A stretch of 64,000 bases of DNA. Source: Liquidambar formosana (Eukaryota; Streptophyta; Magnoliopsida; Saxifragales; Altingiaceae). The notes under the pieces are model-generated. The model worked only from the letters and a program-made list of their open reading frames with translations. It was not told the origin of the DNA and searched no databases. Shown here piece by piece: positions 34,908 through 46,325 of the stretch. The stretch is from contig CM077826.1 of NCBI GenBank assembly GCA_039720395.1, positions 27,732,430 to 27,796,429 of the forward strand, given 5' to 3'. Position 1 is the first letter of the stretch; every line of letters starts with the position of its first letter. The position numbers and the translations under genes are program-made.

Positions 34908-37900
34908 TTGGATTTTAATGTTATCAGTTATTCTTTTGAGAAGTTGAATGGCTCTATAATTTCTAGAAGCATAAGAGATTTTGATGCTCTCATTCGGGAT
35001 TGTAACTTAAAGGATCTTCCTCTTCAAAATGCATCCTTACGTGCTCAATTTTTTTTTGGAAGAGAGTCGTGTGCAACAGTCTAGACAGATTTCTTTCTTT
35101 CTTGTTTGAATGGGAAGAGTTGTTTTCTAATGTGATTCAGGGATACCTTACATAGGTTGAATTAAGATCATTGTTCGATCATCTTGGAATCACCCACTCC
35201 GTTTAAGTTGAGAACATGTGGTTAAATAAGCAGTCTTTTAAGGGTCATTTTGATTAGTGGTGGAATGAGCATTCCGTTCAGGCACGGGAGGGCTTGAAGT
35301 TTATGAAAATGCTCCAACATGTAAAGGTGAAGATTAAGGAGTGGAACAAAAATCAGTTCGGTGACTTGAGGGTGACAAAGGATAATATTTTGAATCGTAC
35401 AGGGGTTTTGTCAGTTGAGTGAAGATTTATAGTAGGAGAGAATCGATCTTTGGAGTAGGTTTATAATAAAATTATTTGTCTTAGAAGTAGGTTTGAAGGG
35501 TTGTGTTTAACAAAGAAGTGAGTTGGATCAAAAGGCTAAAATTAAATGGCTTAAGGAAGGGAACAACAATACCAGTTTGTTCTATAGAGAGTCTAGGAGA
35601 AAAGAATCTGATTAAGAGATTGGAAGTGGTGTCTGGGGAGATTCTTGAGGATCTGGAGAATATTGTTCAAGAGATTGTTGGTTTCTTTTTCAGCTCTATA
35701 CTTCTGTGCAAGTCAAAGGCCTAGGATCGTAGGATTAGATTGGTGTACTAGTCCTGTGGATAGAGCTGTGTGGTTGGGGAGGCCTTTTTATGAAGAAGAG
35801 ATTAAGAGGCGGTCTTTGAGATGAGTAGGGGTAAAATCTCTAGGGCTATTTGGTTTTTTCATGGCTGTGTTTCAAGACTGGAGGGGTGATTAAGTAAGCA
35901 ACTGGTGGAGCTTTTTAACTGCGTTTTTGGTAATTGGGTTGTTAACGCTTGCTTCATTTGTTTAATTCCAAAGAAATAGTGATGTATTTGCATTAAAGAT
36001 TTTAGACTGATCAGCTAAGTTACTACTCTTTTTATGATCGTGGCTAAGATTTTATCTAAAAGAGTGTGTTAAGTGCTTCAAGATACTGTTTCTGAAGCAC
36101 GAGGTGCCTTGGTAGGGGAAGATAAATTTTAGATGCAGTGCTAGTTGCTAATGAGGTGTCGGAGGATTATAGGTAGCGTAAGTGGGATGAATATAGTTTT
36201 AAATTGGATTATGTCTTTGAGAGTAAAGGGTTTGATTGTAGGTGGAGGAGGTGGATGAGAGGTTGTCTAAGTTTTATGAACTATGCAAGCATTGTTAATG
36301 GTAAGCCTAGTGGTTGCTTCGAGGCCTCTAGGGACCTTAGACAAAGGGTCCACTTTCCCTTTTTTCGTGTACCCTAGTTGTTAATGTTTTGAGTAGAATG
36401 GAGGCAAGACTAAGGAGGCCAGGGTGCTTAAAGGTTTTGAGGTGGGTAGAGATTGAGTTAAGGTCTCTCACCTCTAGCTTGCAGATGATACCATTTCTTA
36501 TTTGATGGTGATGGGTAGATCTTTAGGAATTTGATTATTTTAGTGAGGTGTTTTGAGTTGGTTTCTAGGATGAGGGTTAACATGGCTTAGAGTGCCATTG
36601 CAGGGATCAATGCAAAAGCCAGCAAGATTAAGAGATTTGCAAATTCATAAGGTTGTTCCATTACTGAGTGGCCTATGAAGTACCTAAGAATGCCCATAGG
36701 TGGCAATCCAATTTCAGCTAGTTTTTGTGACCTGGTGATTGAGAAGGTGGGGAAAAGATTATATGGTTGGAAGAAAGTGCATGTCTAGATAAGGTTGACT
36801 TACGTTATTGAAAGTTCAATTCTTGCTACCATTTGCACGTACTATCTTTCCGTCTTTAAAATTCTGAAGAAGGTTGCTAATAGGATTGAGAGGATGCATA
36901 GATATTTTTAATGGGAAGGTAAGGATGAGGGGAAGAAGGATCATTGGGTGAAATGGGAGGTGGTATCTCATCCTAAGAAGTAAGAACAAAGGTGGGTTAA
37001 CTCTAGGCAATGTGGTTCCTACATTACACCCTGCACACAACATACTTGTCTTATACAAATTTTATTTACAATATTTTGGTCCTAAATTGTTTATTTGAGT
37101 CTATTTTATTGTTTTCCAAAGTTTCATTGAAAATATTTATGTTTTACTATTATTTTTTTTAATTTCTCTAAATCAATATCTAAAATTTTCCTTTTGTCTA
37201 TATTTCTTTTTTTTTTTTTGGATCCCTGATTATCCTACGATATCTATATCAAAGTCTTAATGGTGCCAAACCTAATTATTAGAAAAACAAAACCGGATTT
37301 TCATTAATAAAATCCCAGTTGTTTGTTGCTGCTTCAAAAAAAAAAAAAAAAAAAAAACAAAAACAAAACCGGATATAGAAAAATATAGCTGTCAAATTAT
37401 TTGGGAGTCATATAGTCTCTTTTAACTCGACCGAATAATTAAACCGTGTGAAACAAACTCTAATACTTGGGCGAAACAACATTGTAAGATTTCTATTCCC
37501 TGAAATACTTCTAGATGCAGACAAGCTCACAAAACATCACAAAGTGGCTGCTCTATCACAGATAAGAGTCCTATGAAGCATGTGGGTTGCCAAGAATATT
37601 ATTTTAATATTTTGAATTGTTATATGGGTGCACCTTCATCATTTGGCAGAAATTTTTGGTACATGTTTTGATGTAGGACAAAGAACCCGAGCAAATCACA
37701 ACGGTCTGATTTTTTTCATTATTAATTTTGTGATTTTCGTTTTTATTTAGTTTAGGATTTTATTTATTTATTTTTGGTAGTTTTTAAGGTTAATATTTAA
37801 TTAGTCGAAATTGAGTCCTTATAGATTACTATATAGGGTCAATTTTAGAAGGTTTCCAAGTGTTTTAAGGGTTATATGAAGCCTTTAAAAAGGCTACAAA

Positions 37901-40900
37901 TTCCACAAACAGGATTTTGCCAGTTTTGGTAACTTTTGGCAATTCTTTATATTCTAGTTTCCTTATTTTGTTAGTTCTTGTTTTGCAAGAATTAGTTTTT
38001 CTATAAATTAGGTTCTAGGCCTCTTGGCCATTCAATTAAAAACTTTTAATCAATAAAATTTAGGTTTTCTTGTTTTGCAGAAAGCGTATTGAAGAAAAAG
38101 AACACCGTCTTCTTCTTGGAAAAGAAATATCAACTCGAATCCACAAGCTAAGAGAGAATTAAAAACTTTTTCAATAATAGAATTTATATTTCAGAGTTTT
38201 AATTCTCTCTTATCTCGTGGATTTGAGTTGTTATTTCTTTTCCAAGAAGAAGATAGTGTTCTTTTTCTTCAATATGCTCTCCGCTACATCATGTTTTGTA
38301 TTGTACTGCTTTTTCCAGTTTTGAGACATGTTCGTCTGGAAAACAAATTGGAGTGTCTGTTAATTATGCTAAAAAAAAGAGACATATCACCACAGATTAC
38401 ACGACTGTTGGAGTTCAATCACTAGAATTGATTGACATTAATTAACCGATTCTAAGATGTTAGCTGGGATTTGATTTGCTTATGTTGAGCAATACAATTT
38501 CTGACGCAATATGCTTAAAAGCATATATTTGTGCTTTCGAGTGAAACTTGTCATCTTTTCTCTGCACTACAGATCTGATTATGATTATATTTTTTAATTT
38601 TAATTTTTAGATAATTATTTCTAAATGATTTGACTTATGTTGACGGTTCATTTTATGAATGCAGAGACAACATCGAAGTTTGGTTCAGGATTGTTTCTTC
38701 TTGTTCAAGTTGTGCTTTTGTTGGATTTTGTTCATGGATGGAATGACAAATGGGTCGGATATGATGAGCAATTCTGGTTAGTTTTTGCTATTTTATATTC
38801 TCCAAGTATATCTTCTTTGCTAGCTTCAGGTAACCTGTAATTGTCTTTTTAGAGTTGATTTATTCGTCAACTAGATTTTAACTTGTCTTGTATTGTATTT
38901 CATTAATTATGTAGGTACGTTGCTTTGTTGGTTGTTTCACTTGCTTGTTATGTGGCAACATTTGCCTTCTCCGGACTTCTCTTCCACTGGTTTACTCCAT
39001 CTGGACACGACTGTGGGCTCAACACCTTCTTTATTGTTATGACCCTGATATTTGTTTTCGTGTTTGCAATAGTTGCGCTGCACCCTGCAGTAAGTTTCTG
39101 ATCTTGTATTCTTTATATTTATAGCTTTAGCCTACATAGCCAATCACTATCAATTTGATCAGTTTCCATATCTTCTCACTTGTCATACAATGCTACTAGC
39201 ACACAGAAAATTTGATGGAAGGTATTTTGGTAGACTGGAGTCACTGGATTGGTGGGGTAAAATCCATGCTGCCGACCCCATAACAGTTGGTATAAGGATT
39301 AGGTGATGATTACAGATTATCTAATCAGTCTTGAACCATTTTAACACTCATTTTTGGTGTAAGCATAACTGACATGTTTATCTTTCTGCACTCTCTTAAA
39401 GGTTTGGCGGTGCTTGGAAAAAGTCATTCTGTTCTTAAAATCCTTCCAGTTTAGCATACTTTACCAGTCGATATTGGTTAATTACTAGTTTCCAGTGACT
39501 TAAATATAAGGTTTTTGATCTTGTACTGTGCATTTGTATTATGGATCAACAATATGGTTATCTAATTTTAATACCATCTCATTACACCATTCCTTCCCAA
39601 GAGCAATATTAGGTCTGTAGTATATTTTTCTGTTCCAAGTGATTGGACAGGCCCAAGCTTTTTTGAGCTTGAGGATGTGGGATGGAGTCAAAAGGGATTA
39701 AGATAAAGATCGAACAAAAAAAAAAAAAACCCACTGCCCTTGTGGCCTACTAGTGCTATCTCTAGATGGGTTGGGATTTGGGTAGTCTTAGGTCTAGGGG
39801 TTGATTCCCCTCCATTGTAACCCAAAAAAAAAATGAGAGAAAAATAAGATTTTTTATTTTTATTTTTAAAAACTATTATACATCCCATAAGAAGTCCTCA
39901 ACAAACACCCCCTCCCCACAAACCCCAAAGAAGAAAAAAAAAAAAAAAAAAAAAAAAAAAACTAACTAACTAAACACCGATAAAACCAATCTCTTGCATT
40001 CAAATCAGTGTGATCTGTGTTAAGAACTTTATGGGAAGCGGTGTCTTAGTTTGATAATTTAGATTAGTGTTCCTATGACTGGCTTCTACATTTTTGGCTC
40101 ATTGAGTTCAAAAGTAGAGGAACTTGTTAAAAGCATGATCTCCCGTCTTTTATCTAATTCATAGAATTGGAATATTGGTATTGAACCTGAGAGCATATCA
40201 TCCCCCCCCCCCCCCCAAAAAAAAAAAAAAAAAAAAAAAAAAATTCGTCTGTTTTGTTATTCTCCAGTAACAAGGCATATTGGGTTTCAAACGAGTTCTA
40301 TTTTTCATGGATGCACAAATTGTTACGTAATGCGCATAGGTGTACTTATTTCATAGAACAAGGACCATGGTTATTCTTGTCTCACAGTTTTCATTAATGG
40401 GAAACAGGTAAGTGGCAGCATTTTGCCAGCTGCAGTTATATCTATGTACTGCATGTATCTTTGCTACAATGGACTTTCTAGTGAACCAAGGGAGTATGAG
40501 TGCAATGGCCTTCACAAGCATTCGAAAGCTGTTTCCACTGGCAGCCTCACCTTGGGACTGGTTACCACTGTTCTCTCAGTTGTCTACTCTGCTGTCCGTG
40601 CTGGTTCTTCTACAACTTTGCTATCCCCACCAAACTCACCCCGTGCAGGTAGTGTTGACGTGAATTTTCAATTAATTGGGGGCATTTTTCCTACATCACA
40701 CCCCCCCCTCAAAAAAACACACATTCAACCAAGGAAAAAAAAAAAAATTTAATGCATGTTGATAATACAGCAATACTAAAATGCGTTTCTTGTACCATAT
40801 GTTTGAATTAGCATAAAGTGGGAAAAATTGACCTTTTTTTTTTGTTCTTTTTTTTTCGTTGGAATCTGACTGGTTCCGGTGGTGAAAGTGCAGGGAAGCC

Positions 40901-41165
40901 TTTGCTGCCATTGGATGGGACTGAAGCACAGGAAGAGAAAGAGAAGGCCAAGCCTGTCACATATTCCTATTCCTTCTTCCATATTATCTTCTCTCTTGCT
41001 AGCATGTATTCCGCAATGCTGTTGACAGGGTGGTCAACCTCAGTTGGGGAGAGTGGAAAATTGGTGGATGTGGGGTGGCCGTCCGTTTGGGTCAGAATCA
41101 TAACTGGGTGGGCAACTGCAGGCTCTTTATATCTGGTCCCTGGTTGCTCCTATTCTATTCCCAGA
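31748..41165 (+). CDS. SERINC: Serine incorporator (SERINC/TMS family) membrane protein
   Basis: Six exons with GT-AG borders: 31748-31931, 33791-34030, 38665-38776, 38915-39089, 40408-40648 and 40894-41165. They give about 408 residues, the normal plant SERINC length. The N-terminus has a cysteine cluster (C6, C10, C11, C14, C16, C19), then about ten hydrophobic segments. Recognisable blocks are WFETDAVLRVSLGNF, FVHGWNDKWVGYDEQFW, ECNGLHKHSK and GWSTSVGESGKLVDVGWPSV. Family members are multi-span proteins of internal and plasma membranes, linked to serine use in phosphatidylserine and sphingolipid synthesis and, in animals, to lipid scrambling; the plant role is little known. One extra base near 41124 shifts the last 15 codons: as read the protein ends at TAG 41166-41168, whereas the next frame gives the family's LYIWSLVAPILFPDREF and stops at 41178. 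Confidence 0.93.
32421..32777. mobile_element. Foldback MITE in SERINC intron 1
   Basis: The left part (GATCAACATACACATTTTTT) and the right part (complement of AATTGTGTATGTTTGATTC) pair. So do inner blocks around AATTCATATTTTG and GCACGCAAAAAAT, giving arms of about 150 bp with mismatches. No transposase or clear target duplication is seen. Confidence 0.6.
34461..37020 (+). mobile_element. Decayed L1-type LINE in SERINC intron 2
   Basis: The sense-strand order fits a plant L1 ORF2. An endonuclease start lies at 34461-34706 (MKIVSWNVRGLGSKRKRS). Reverse-transcriptase blocks include DFRLIS then VTTLF near 36000, RWRRWMRGCLSF near 36250, and EWPMKYL near 36670. A C-terminal block (RMHRYF, WEGKDEGKKDHWVKWEV) lies near 36890-36960. 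Many stops and frameshifts occur. In the endonuclease the usual QE(S/T)K catalytic block reads QDSK. The 3' end is missing after about 37020. Confidence 0.8.
34862..34907 (+). repeat. T25-G21 homopolymer junction
   Basis: A run of about 25 T (34862-34886) is followed directly by about 21 G (34887-34907) inside the LINE relic. Such tracts are prone to slippage and to sequencing error. Confidence 0.85.
37299..37358 (+). mobile_element. 60-bp L1 stub with 16-bp target duplication
   Basis: AAAAACAAAACCGGAT occurs at 37283-37298 and again at 37359-37374. Between the copies is a short body ending TTTGTTGCTGCTTC followed by a poly(A) run. This is an extremely 5'-truncated LINE tail. The A-rich left end of the duplication may overlap the tail, so its exact length is uncertain. 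Confidence 0.75.
37690..38082 (+). repeat. LTR-like fragment in SERINC intron 2 (tentative)
   Basis: A promoter-like CTATAAATTAGG near 38002 is followed by a pyrimidine-rich leader and AATAAAATT near 38052, the usual layout of a retrotransposon LTR R region. No second copy was seen in the window. Confidence 0.35.
38083..38280. repeat. Inverted repeat with about 83-bp arms
   Basis: The arm at 38083-38165 contains TCTTCTTCTTGGAAAAGAAA. It pairs with the arm at about 38197-38280, which contains TTTCTTTTCCAAGAAGAAGA. Mismatches are few. It lies in SERINC intron 2, just after an LTR-like fragment. Confidence 0.7.
39665..39825 (+). repeat. tRNA-derived SINE remnant in SERINC intron 4 (tentative)
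   Basis: GTGGCCTACTAGTGC resembles RNA polymerase III box A and GGGGTTGATTCCCC near 39797 resembles box B, followed by an A-rich tract. Both boxes are imperfect. Confidence 0.4.
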
Positions 41166-41256
41166 TAGGGAGTTCTGAGTCTCCTAAACAACCAATTTGG
41201 ACATTAATATGCAAGTGAACAAGTTTTATTGTCTGTATGTCTGCTACAAATTTCCG

Positions 41257-41288
<32 letters not shown>
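41257..41288 (+). repeat. (TA)n microsatellite 3' of SERINC
   Basis: About 15 TA units lie in or just beyond the likely 3' untranslated region. Confidence 0.8.
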
Positions 41289-41291
<3 letters not shown>

Positions 41292-41673
41292 TGAAAGAGC
41301 AGGAGACTGGAGTCTCCTGCTCCTAGGCCAGTGGAGATTTACAATGCCCTAGGTGTTGATTTACTGTTCTGTGGACTGATTTGGTGTGTAAATAAAAACA
41401 TAAGTGATTTGTTTCAGCTGTGAGAGTATGCTTATTTGAAGACTAATTTGTCATTGGGCTTTTTCTTGAGCACTCATTCAGACTCCGGCAGTAAACTTCT
41501 GCAGTTCGGAGCCTTTTTATATCTCAAACCATATATATTTAACCACCTTGTGGGAACATCATCATTCAGGCGCTGGGGAAAAACACATTAGGAGAAATGG
41601 TAATTGAGGGGATTTGGTGCAAAAGCCTTATTTATGAGATTGAATGCTCTATTATATTAGCAATAATTTGATT

Positions 41674-41864
41674 AGCCTGTAGGAATAATAAGCAAAGCAT
41701 AAAATTTGTATCTGAGTCCTGTTTCTCACCGGTTTTATACCTTGAATGCATTTGATTTTTGGGACATGCTCGGATAAATGATTTAGTTAAAACGTCCATG
41801 CATAGGATGAAAAGATAAGGAAATGACGGAGGTCCTTGCCTCAATCCTATTAACAGTAATCCTA

Positions 41865-41903
<39 letters not shown>

Positions 41904-41995
41904 AGCCTGGAGGAACAATAAGCAAAGCATAAAATTTGTATCTGAGTAGTCTTATTAACAGTACTCCTATCTTCCTTTTTTTTTTTTTTTTTTTT
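41674..41995 (-). mobile_element. LINE reverse-transcriptase fragment within duplicated DNA
   Basis: The complement encodes GLRQGPPSFPYLFILCMDVL, the plant L1 reverse-transcriptase block GLRQGDPLSPYLFIL with changes. It is followed by a C-terminal stretch with no clear motif. A 43-bp segment (AGCAAAGCATAAAATTTGTA and neighbours) occurs on both sides, near 41674-41716 and 41904-41946. Two long poly(T) runs lie near 41868-41902 and 41975-41997. Confidence 0.6.
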
Positions 41996-42649
41996 TTAAA
42001 AATCTTAATTTATCTTTATTTGCTTGTAAGGGCACTTTCTTTTTTATTATTAAAGGAACTTTATATAATTAATTTATTTTTAAATTTTCTAATTTTTAAA
42101 AACATGTAACTGACAAGATACAAATTTGTTTTTGATAAAACTTGTATTTTTGGAATCTACTCGTCATGAATTTTGAAACAAAACCCTTTGTGATTAGGTA
42201 TTTCTAGAAACAAAAAAAATATTTTGCTTTCAAAATAATGACATGCAAATTATGCAGTCAAATAGTAACATATTACTTATTATTATTGTTAAACAATAAT
42301 TTATTATTGTTCTCTACATAAAAACGAGCTTTTTTTTTTTTTTTGGGTGCAAAGAGACTGTGAAAGTGGACCGTGGTTCTTATCAAAGGTTTGAAAGTGA
42401 GAATGAAAGTTTAAGGTAGTGAGAATTGAGTCGACTCATTGAGTTGAGTGGTTGTAGCCAAAACTCAAAAAGATGGAATACCATTCATATGGGGACAAGA
42501 ATAAAACAAAAGATATTTTTGTGAGAGAAAGGTAATTCCGTTAGTTTGGTGTCGAAATGGGTTGTGTGGTTAATGAATTTGTTTAAAGAGTTATTATTAA
42601 AAAACTCTTATAATGGGGCAATAGCTAAAAATTCTTTTTTTTTTTTTTC

Positions 42650-43398
42650 TTTTTATAAATTATTGAGTCAAACTGGTTTAATGGCTTAAGAGATATGTCA
42701 TGTGGCATGCTTTGAGTATTTTAGGGAAAAGCTTGAGAGATGTGTCATGTGACACTCTCTTTTATATATGACTCTTTTATATAGGAGTATCAAATAAATA
42801 ATTAAGAGAAAAAATAATTATAGTAATTTGACTCTAGAATCTGAAGGGAAAAAAATAATTAAGATGAGAAAATAATCAATCAACTCATACATTTTTTTCA
42901 CTCATTCATTATGGTAAATTTAAAAATCCTTGGATGTAATTTGGTTAGAATGCTTAATTTGTTGCATTTAGGATATATTATTATTGGTCGTAGTCTCTAT
43001 TATTATTCTCCCCCATTTCATATTAATTGTCTTCCTTTTCATTTTGAGTCGTTTCAAAATACTAAAAAATCAATGACATCATTTTAACCAATTTCCCACA
43101 ATACCATTATCCATGCTATTAATTACATTATATGGACAAAACAACTTAATTAATGATTTGTATTACATTTGAAGGCGAAATTGATACTAATACATGATAA
43201 AGCATTTAAGAAGGATTCCTGAAAAAATGTGTTTTTTCAAACATGACAGTCATTGTAAAACAAAACTGAGTATAGAAGAGAGTAAATAAACCACATGACA
43301 CATCTCTTAAGCTTTTCCCTCAAATATTCAAAGCATGCCACATGAGATATATCTTAAGTCATTAAACCAACTCAATAATCCACAAAAGAAAAATATAA
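42650..43398. mobile_element. Foldback element with about 110-bp inverted ends
   Basis: The left arm (42650-42760) contains GTCATGTGGCATGCTTTGAG and GGGAAAAGCTTGAGAGATGT. The right arm (43291-43398) carries their complements. The interior holds another MITE-like segment near 43006-43272 (CTCCCCCATTTCATATTAAT at its left end). Confidence 0.65.
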
Positions 43399-43405
43399 AT
43401 AAATA

Positions 43406-43664
43406 CTCCATTTGTTTCTAAATTATTGGCCTATTTTTCTTTTTTGGGTTGTTTCAAAATTATTATCATATTTTAGAAGTCAATGCTTCTTTTTATTTCA
43501 TTTCCTAAAATACCTTTAAAAGGATTTCTCTCGTTTTCCAATGTTTTTTACACTTTAGGACAAAATTAAAATGTCAAAACATATATATTGATGTGAAAGC
43601 ATTCAATTGAATTTTTTAAAAAACGTGTTTTTCGAAAGGGAGAGTCAATTAGGAACAAAATAAG
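43406..43664. mobile_element. Stowaway-like MITE, reverse relative of 15016-15295
   Basis: Left end CTCCATTTGTTTCTAAATTA and right end, complement of TTAGGAACAAAATAAG, are flanked by TA (43404-43405 and 43665-43666). The interior matches the complement of the 15016-15295 element, including ACGTGTTTTTCGAAAGGGA. Confidence 0.7.
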
Positions 43665-43666
43665 TA

Positions 43667-45997
43667 ATTAAGGGAAAAATTAATTAAAGCAATCAATTAT
43701 AGCAAATTTGACCCTAGAATCTTAAAAGGGAAAAAAATAATTGAAGAAAGAAAATAACTAATCAACTCTCATACGTTAAGTATCGTACATTTTTTTCATT
43801 CGTTCTTTCATTTTGGTAAATCCCAAAATCCTTAGATGTAATTTTGCTAGATTACTTAATTTTTTCTAACCAAAATATATAATTATTGGTTACAATTATA
43901 AGAATACTATATATTAATCTACACATCGTGCTGGTTACCGCCCATTCCTAATTATAATTTAATGGGATTTTGTCGTCGCACATTTGCGCTAGTATGTGAA
44001 TCCAGCCACTTGGGAAGAAGCCATATAGACTAACGGTAGTACACCGTGAGAACGACCATTCTAGGCATCTTCAAGGACTAGTTATTCATGCTCATATACC
44101 CTAGCAGGTTAGCTGCCTGTCCCTTTTTCCTCTTCATGTTGTTTAGAACTTTGAAGTGATTTGCTAACCATTATCCACGAAATTAGTTTTTGACTAACAT
44201 TGCGCATACTACGGAATACTGGGTTTCCCCTATATTTGGCAAAGCCTGTGTGGTGCAAAACCATTACACCCAACATCATTTATCACATATCCACGGTCCC
44301 TTAACAAATTTAGCTTTGGCCATAAACAATGAGACTGAATGTCCTAAGAGAGAGGAGGGGGGGAGGATTCCCTTTTCTTTTTCTTTTTTTCTTGCCCTTT
44401 CATCGTCTTTTTTTCCTGAAGAAAGCACAGACCAAGGGCATCCTCCTAAAAAGATATCCTTTAAGAGACTGATTTCATAACATATTGTTAAGTACCTCTA
44501 GAACATTACAAAATAAAAAATCTAGGACAGCGGCTAAAACATGGAACTGGAAAACAAAATCACAAATTTTAATAGATGCCTTTTTATTTACCAGTAGATA
44601 CGAGACTGCCGATGCTTCCAGTATTTGACAACAAACATACTAATTTCAGTCAAAGATTAATCCAATTAAAAACATAAATGCATGTTCCTACATGTTCAGA
44701 TAACATAAAATTTCTGCATGTCATCTGGTTGAAATGGGAATACAATTTTTATATTTTTTTTTTAAAAAAAATGTCACAAATCAAATGCATTGCACAGTCC
44801 CATATCAGCATCCATCTAGGAGAATTGGAATTATCAAGATCATGGACAAACAATGGGAATCAATTTAATCACCACCCAGTCATATGAGGAAAACCATAAT
44901 AGATGACCAACAAACAAGTGCATTTGAATTTTGAATTTAGTTGTGCGGCTTTTGCAAAAAAACTCCGGACAACTTTGATAATATCCATTGAAAATTTCCT
45001 GAAAAGCACCAGCATTACAGTAAGCAGCAGATCCATCATATACTAAACCTTGTGACAAGAAAAAAATTCACTATTCAAACTTAATTCACAAGCCTCAATG
45101 AAATATCCAAGAATGACAAAGCAGAATAGTGCACCCCAAACATATATAGTGGAATATTATTGACATCAAGTCCTACAGTATCTATATGCACCCCACTCGA
45201 CCAACACATGGCTTGCAATTCAAAGTCAAGACCAAAGTTAGATACCCGCATAGATATGTGCATTGCAAAAACAATAGATGATTAATTGATTTTGTAGCAT
45301 CTGTTGTTACCATATTTAACTGTTCAGGAGCAGGAACAAGAAACATGGGAAATGGAAGCAGAAAGAGCAAACCCAGATCGAGTAGGGAAACGAACGCGTG
45401 ACAAAACAGTTCGCAAACAAGAAGGGAACCAAGACCTTAGGCAAAAAACAAAATGAGCAACTGTTACATCTGGACACAAAGCATAATAAATAAATAAATA
45501 ATGTGAATGCTAAAGAGTTTTATTTATAAGCAATGTTTTAAAAAGCATGGACGTGAGGCAAGCTGTTTTTCCTTCCATGGGGTGGGGCTTATGCCCCAAG
45601 GCATGAGGCGTAAGTCCCACAGGTTTTTAATTTATATATATATATAAATATATAATAAATTAAGAATAGAGAAAAAAAAAAGGAATACACAACACATTCT
45701 ATTTATTTAAAGGAAATTAAAACGCACCATTTTGCTTTAAAAGGCTGAGATAGAAAAAGGCCTTAAAGAAACAGGAAAAGCCTTGCTTCAATGCTGCCTG
45801 CCTAGTCATTAGAAAGCCTGAGGCATTAAAAAAAGAAAACAATAGGAAGCCTCGTGAAAAGCCAGAGGCATTAAAAAAGGACAAAAAGTAACCCAAACAG
45901 GGTTAGTTGATTAGAAAGCCTCAAGGCTTGATTGCTTGAACGCTAAGGGGGTTAGGGCCGTGGCTGTCGTTTAGGAGCCAAAAGCAACCATCGGCTA
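43667..45997. other. Intergenic, no gene recognised
   Basis: 43667-43890 is a diverged direct copy of 42789-42985. Short open frames at 44190-44480, 44678-44887 and 44840-45370 show no family motif. AGGC/GCCT-rich repeats (AGGCATGAGGCGTAAG) occur near 45550-45640 and 45770-45930; the same family recurs at 57600-57740, 59690-59830 and 60140-60310. Confidence 0.5.
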
Positions 45998-46320
45998 TGT
46001 TGAGAAGTCTCACATCCCACATCAATTAAATATCGACTTTAACATAGTTTCATATACCTGTTTGGACCGTCCACTAACAAGCTTAGGCTTGTAAGTTGGA
46101 AACTTAACATGGTATCAAAGCATGTCATTCTTGGGCCTATTGAGCCCATATTCGTTGCCCACGTGATAGGCCCATTATTATCTTGTTAGGCCTGCATGTA
46201 AGGGGGAGTGTTGAGAAGTCTCACATTCCACATCGATTAAATATCAAGTTTGACATAATTTCATATACCTGTTTGGGCCCTCCACTTACAAGCTTAGGCT
46301 TCTTAGTTGGAAACTTAACA
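45998..46320 (+). mobile_element. TRIM (terminal-repeat retrotransposon in miniature), complete
   Basis: Two 112-bp LTRs (45998-46109 and 46209-46320) both begin TGTTGAGAAGTCTCACAT and end CTTAACA. TGGTATCAAAGC (46110-46121) is an initiator tRNA-Met primer site. AAGGGGGAG (46200-46208) is a polypurine tract. The interior is about 100 bp and non-coding. The target duplication is GGCTA (45993-45997) and GGCTG (46321-46325), one mismatch. Such elements need enzymes from other retrotransposons. Confidence 0.9.
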
Positions 46321-46325
46321 GGCTG

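Noticed and set aside
40818..40893. Extending SERINC exon 6 upstream through the open frame
   Set aside because: The family sequence passes from NSPRAG to KPLLPLDG with an acceptor at 40893. The upstream part is T-rich intron.
41120..41130. A splice event or tiny intron to explain the SERINC frame change
   Set aside because: Only one base is surplus and no usable GT-AG pair removes it. A one-base intron is not possible.
44190..45370. Several short open frames that could be a small gene
   Set aside because: No motif, no splice pattern, no conserved block; composition is like the flanking intergenic DNA.
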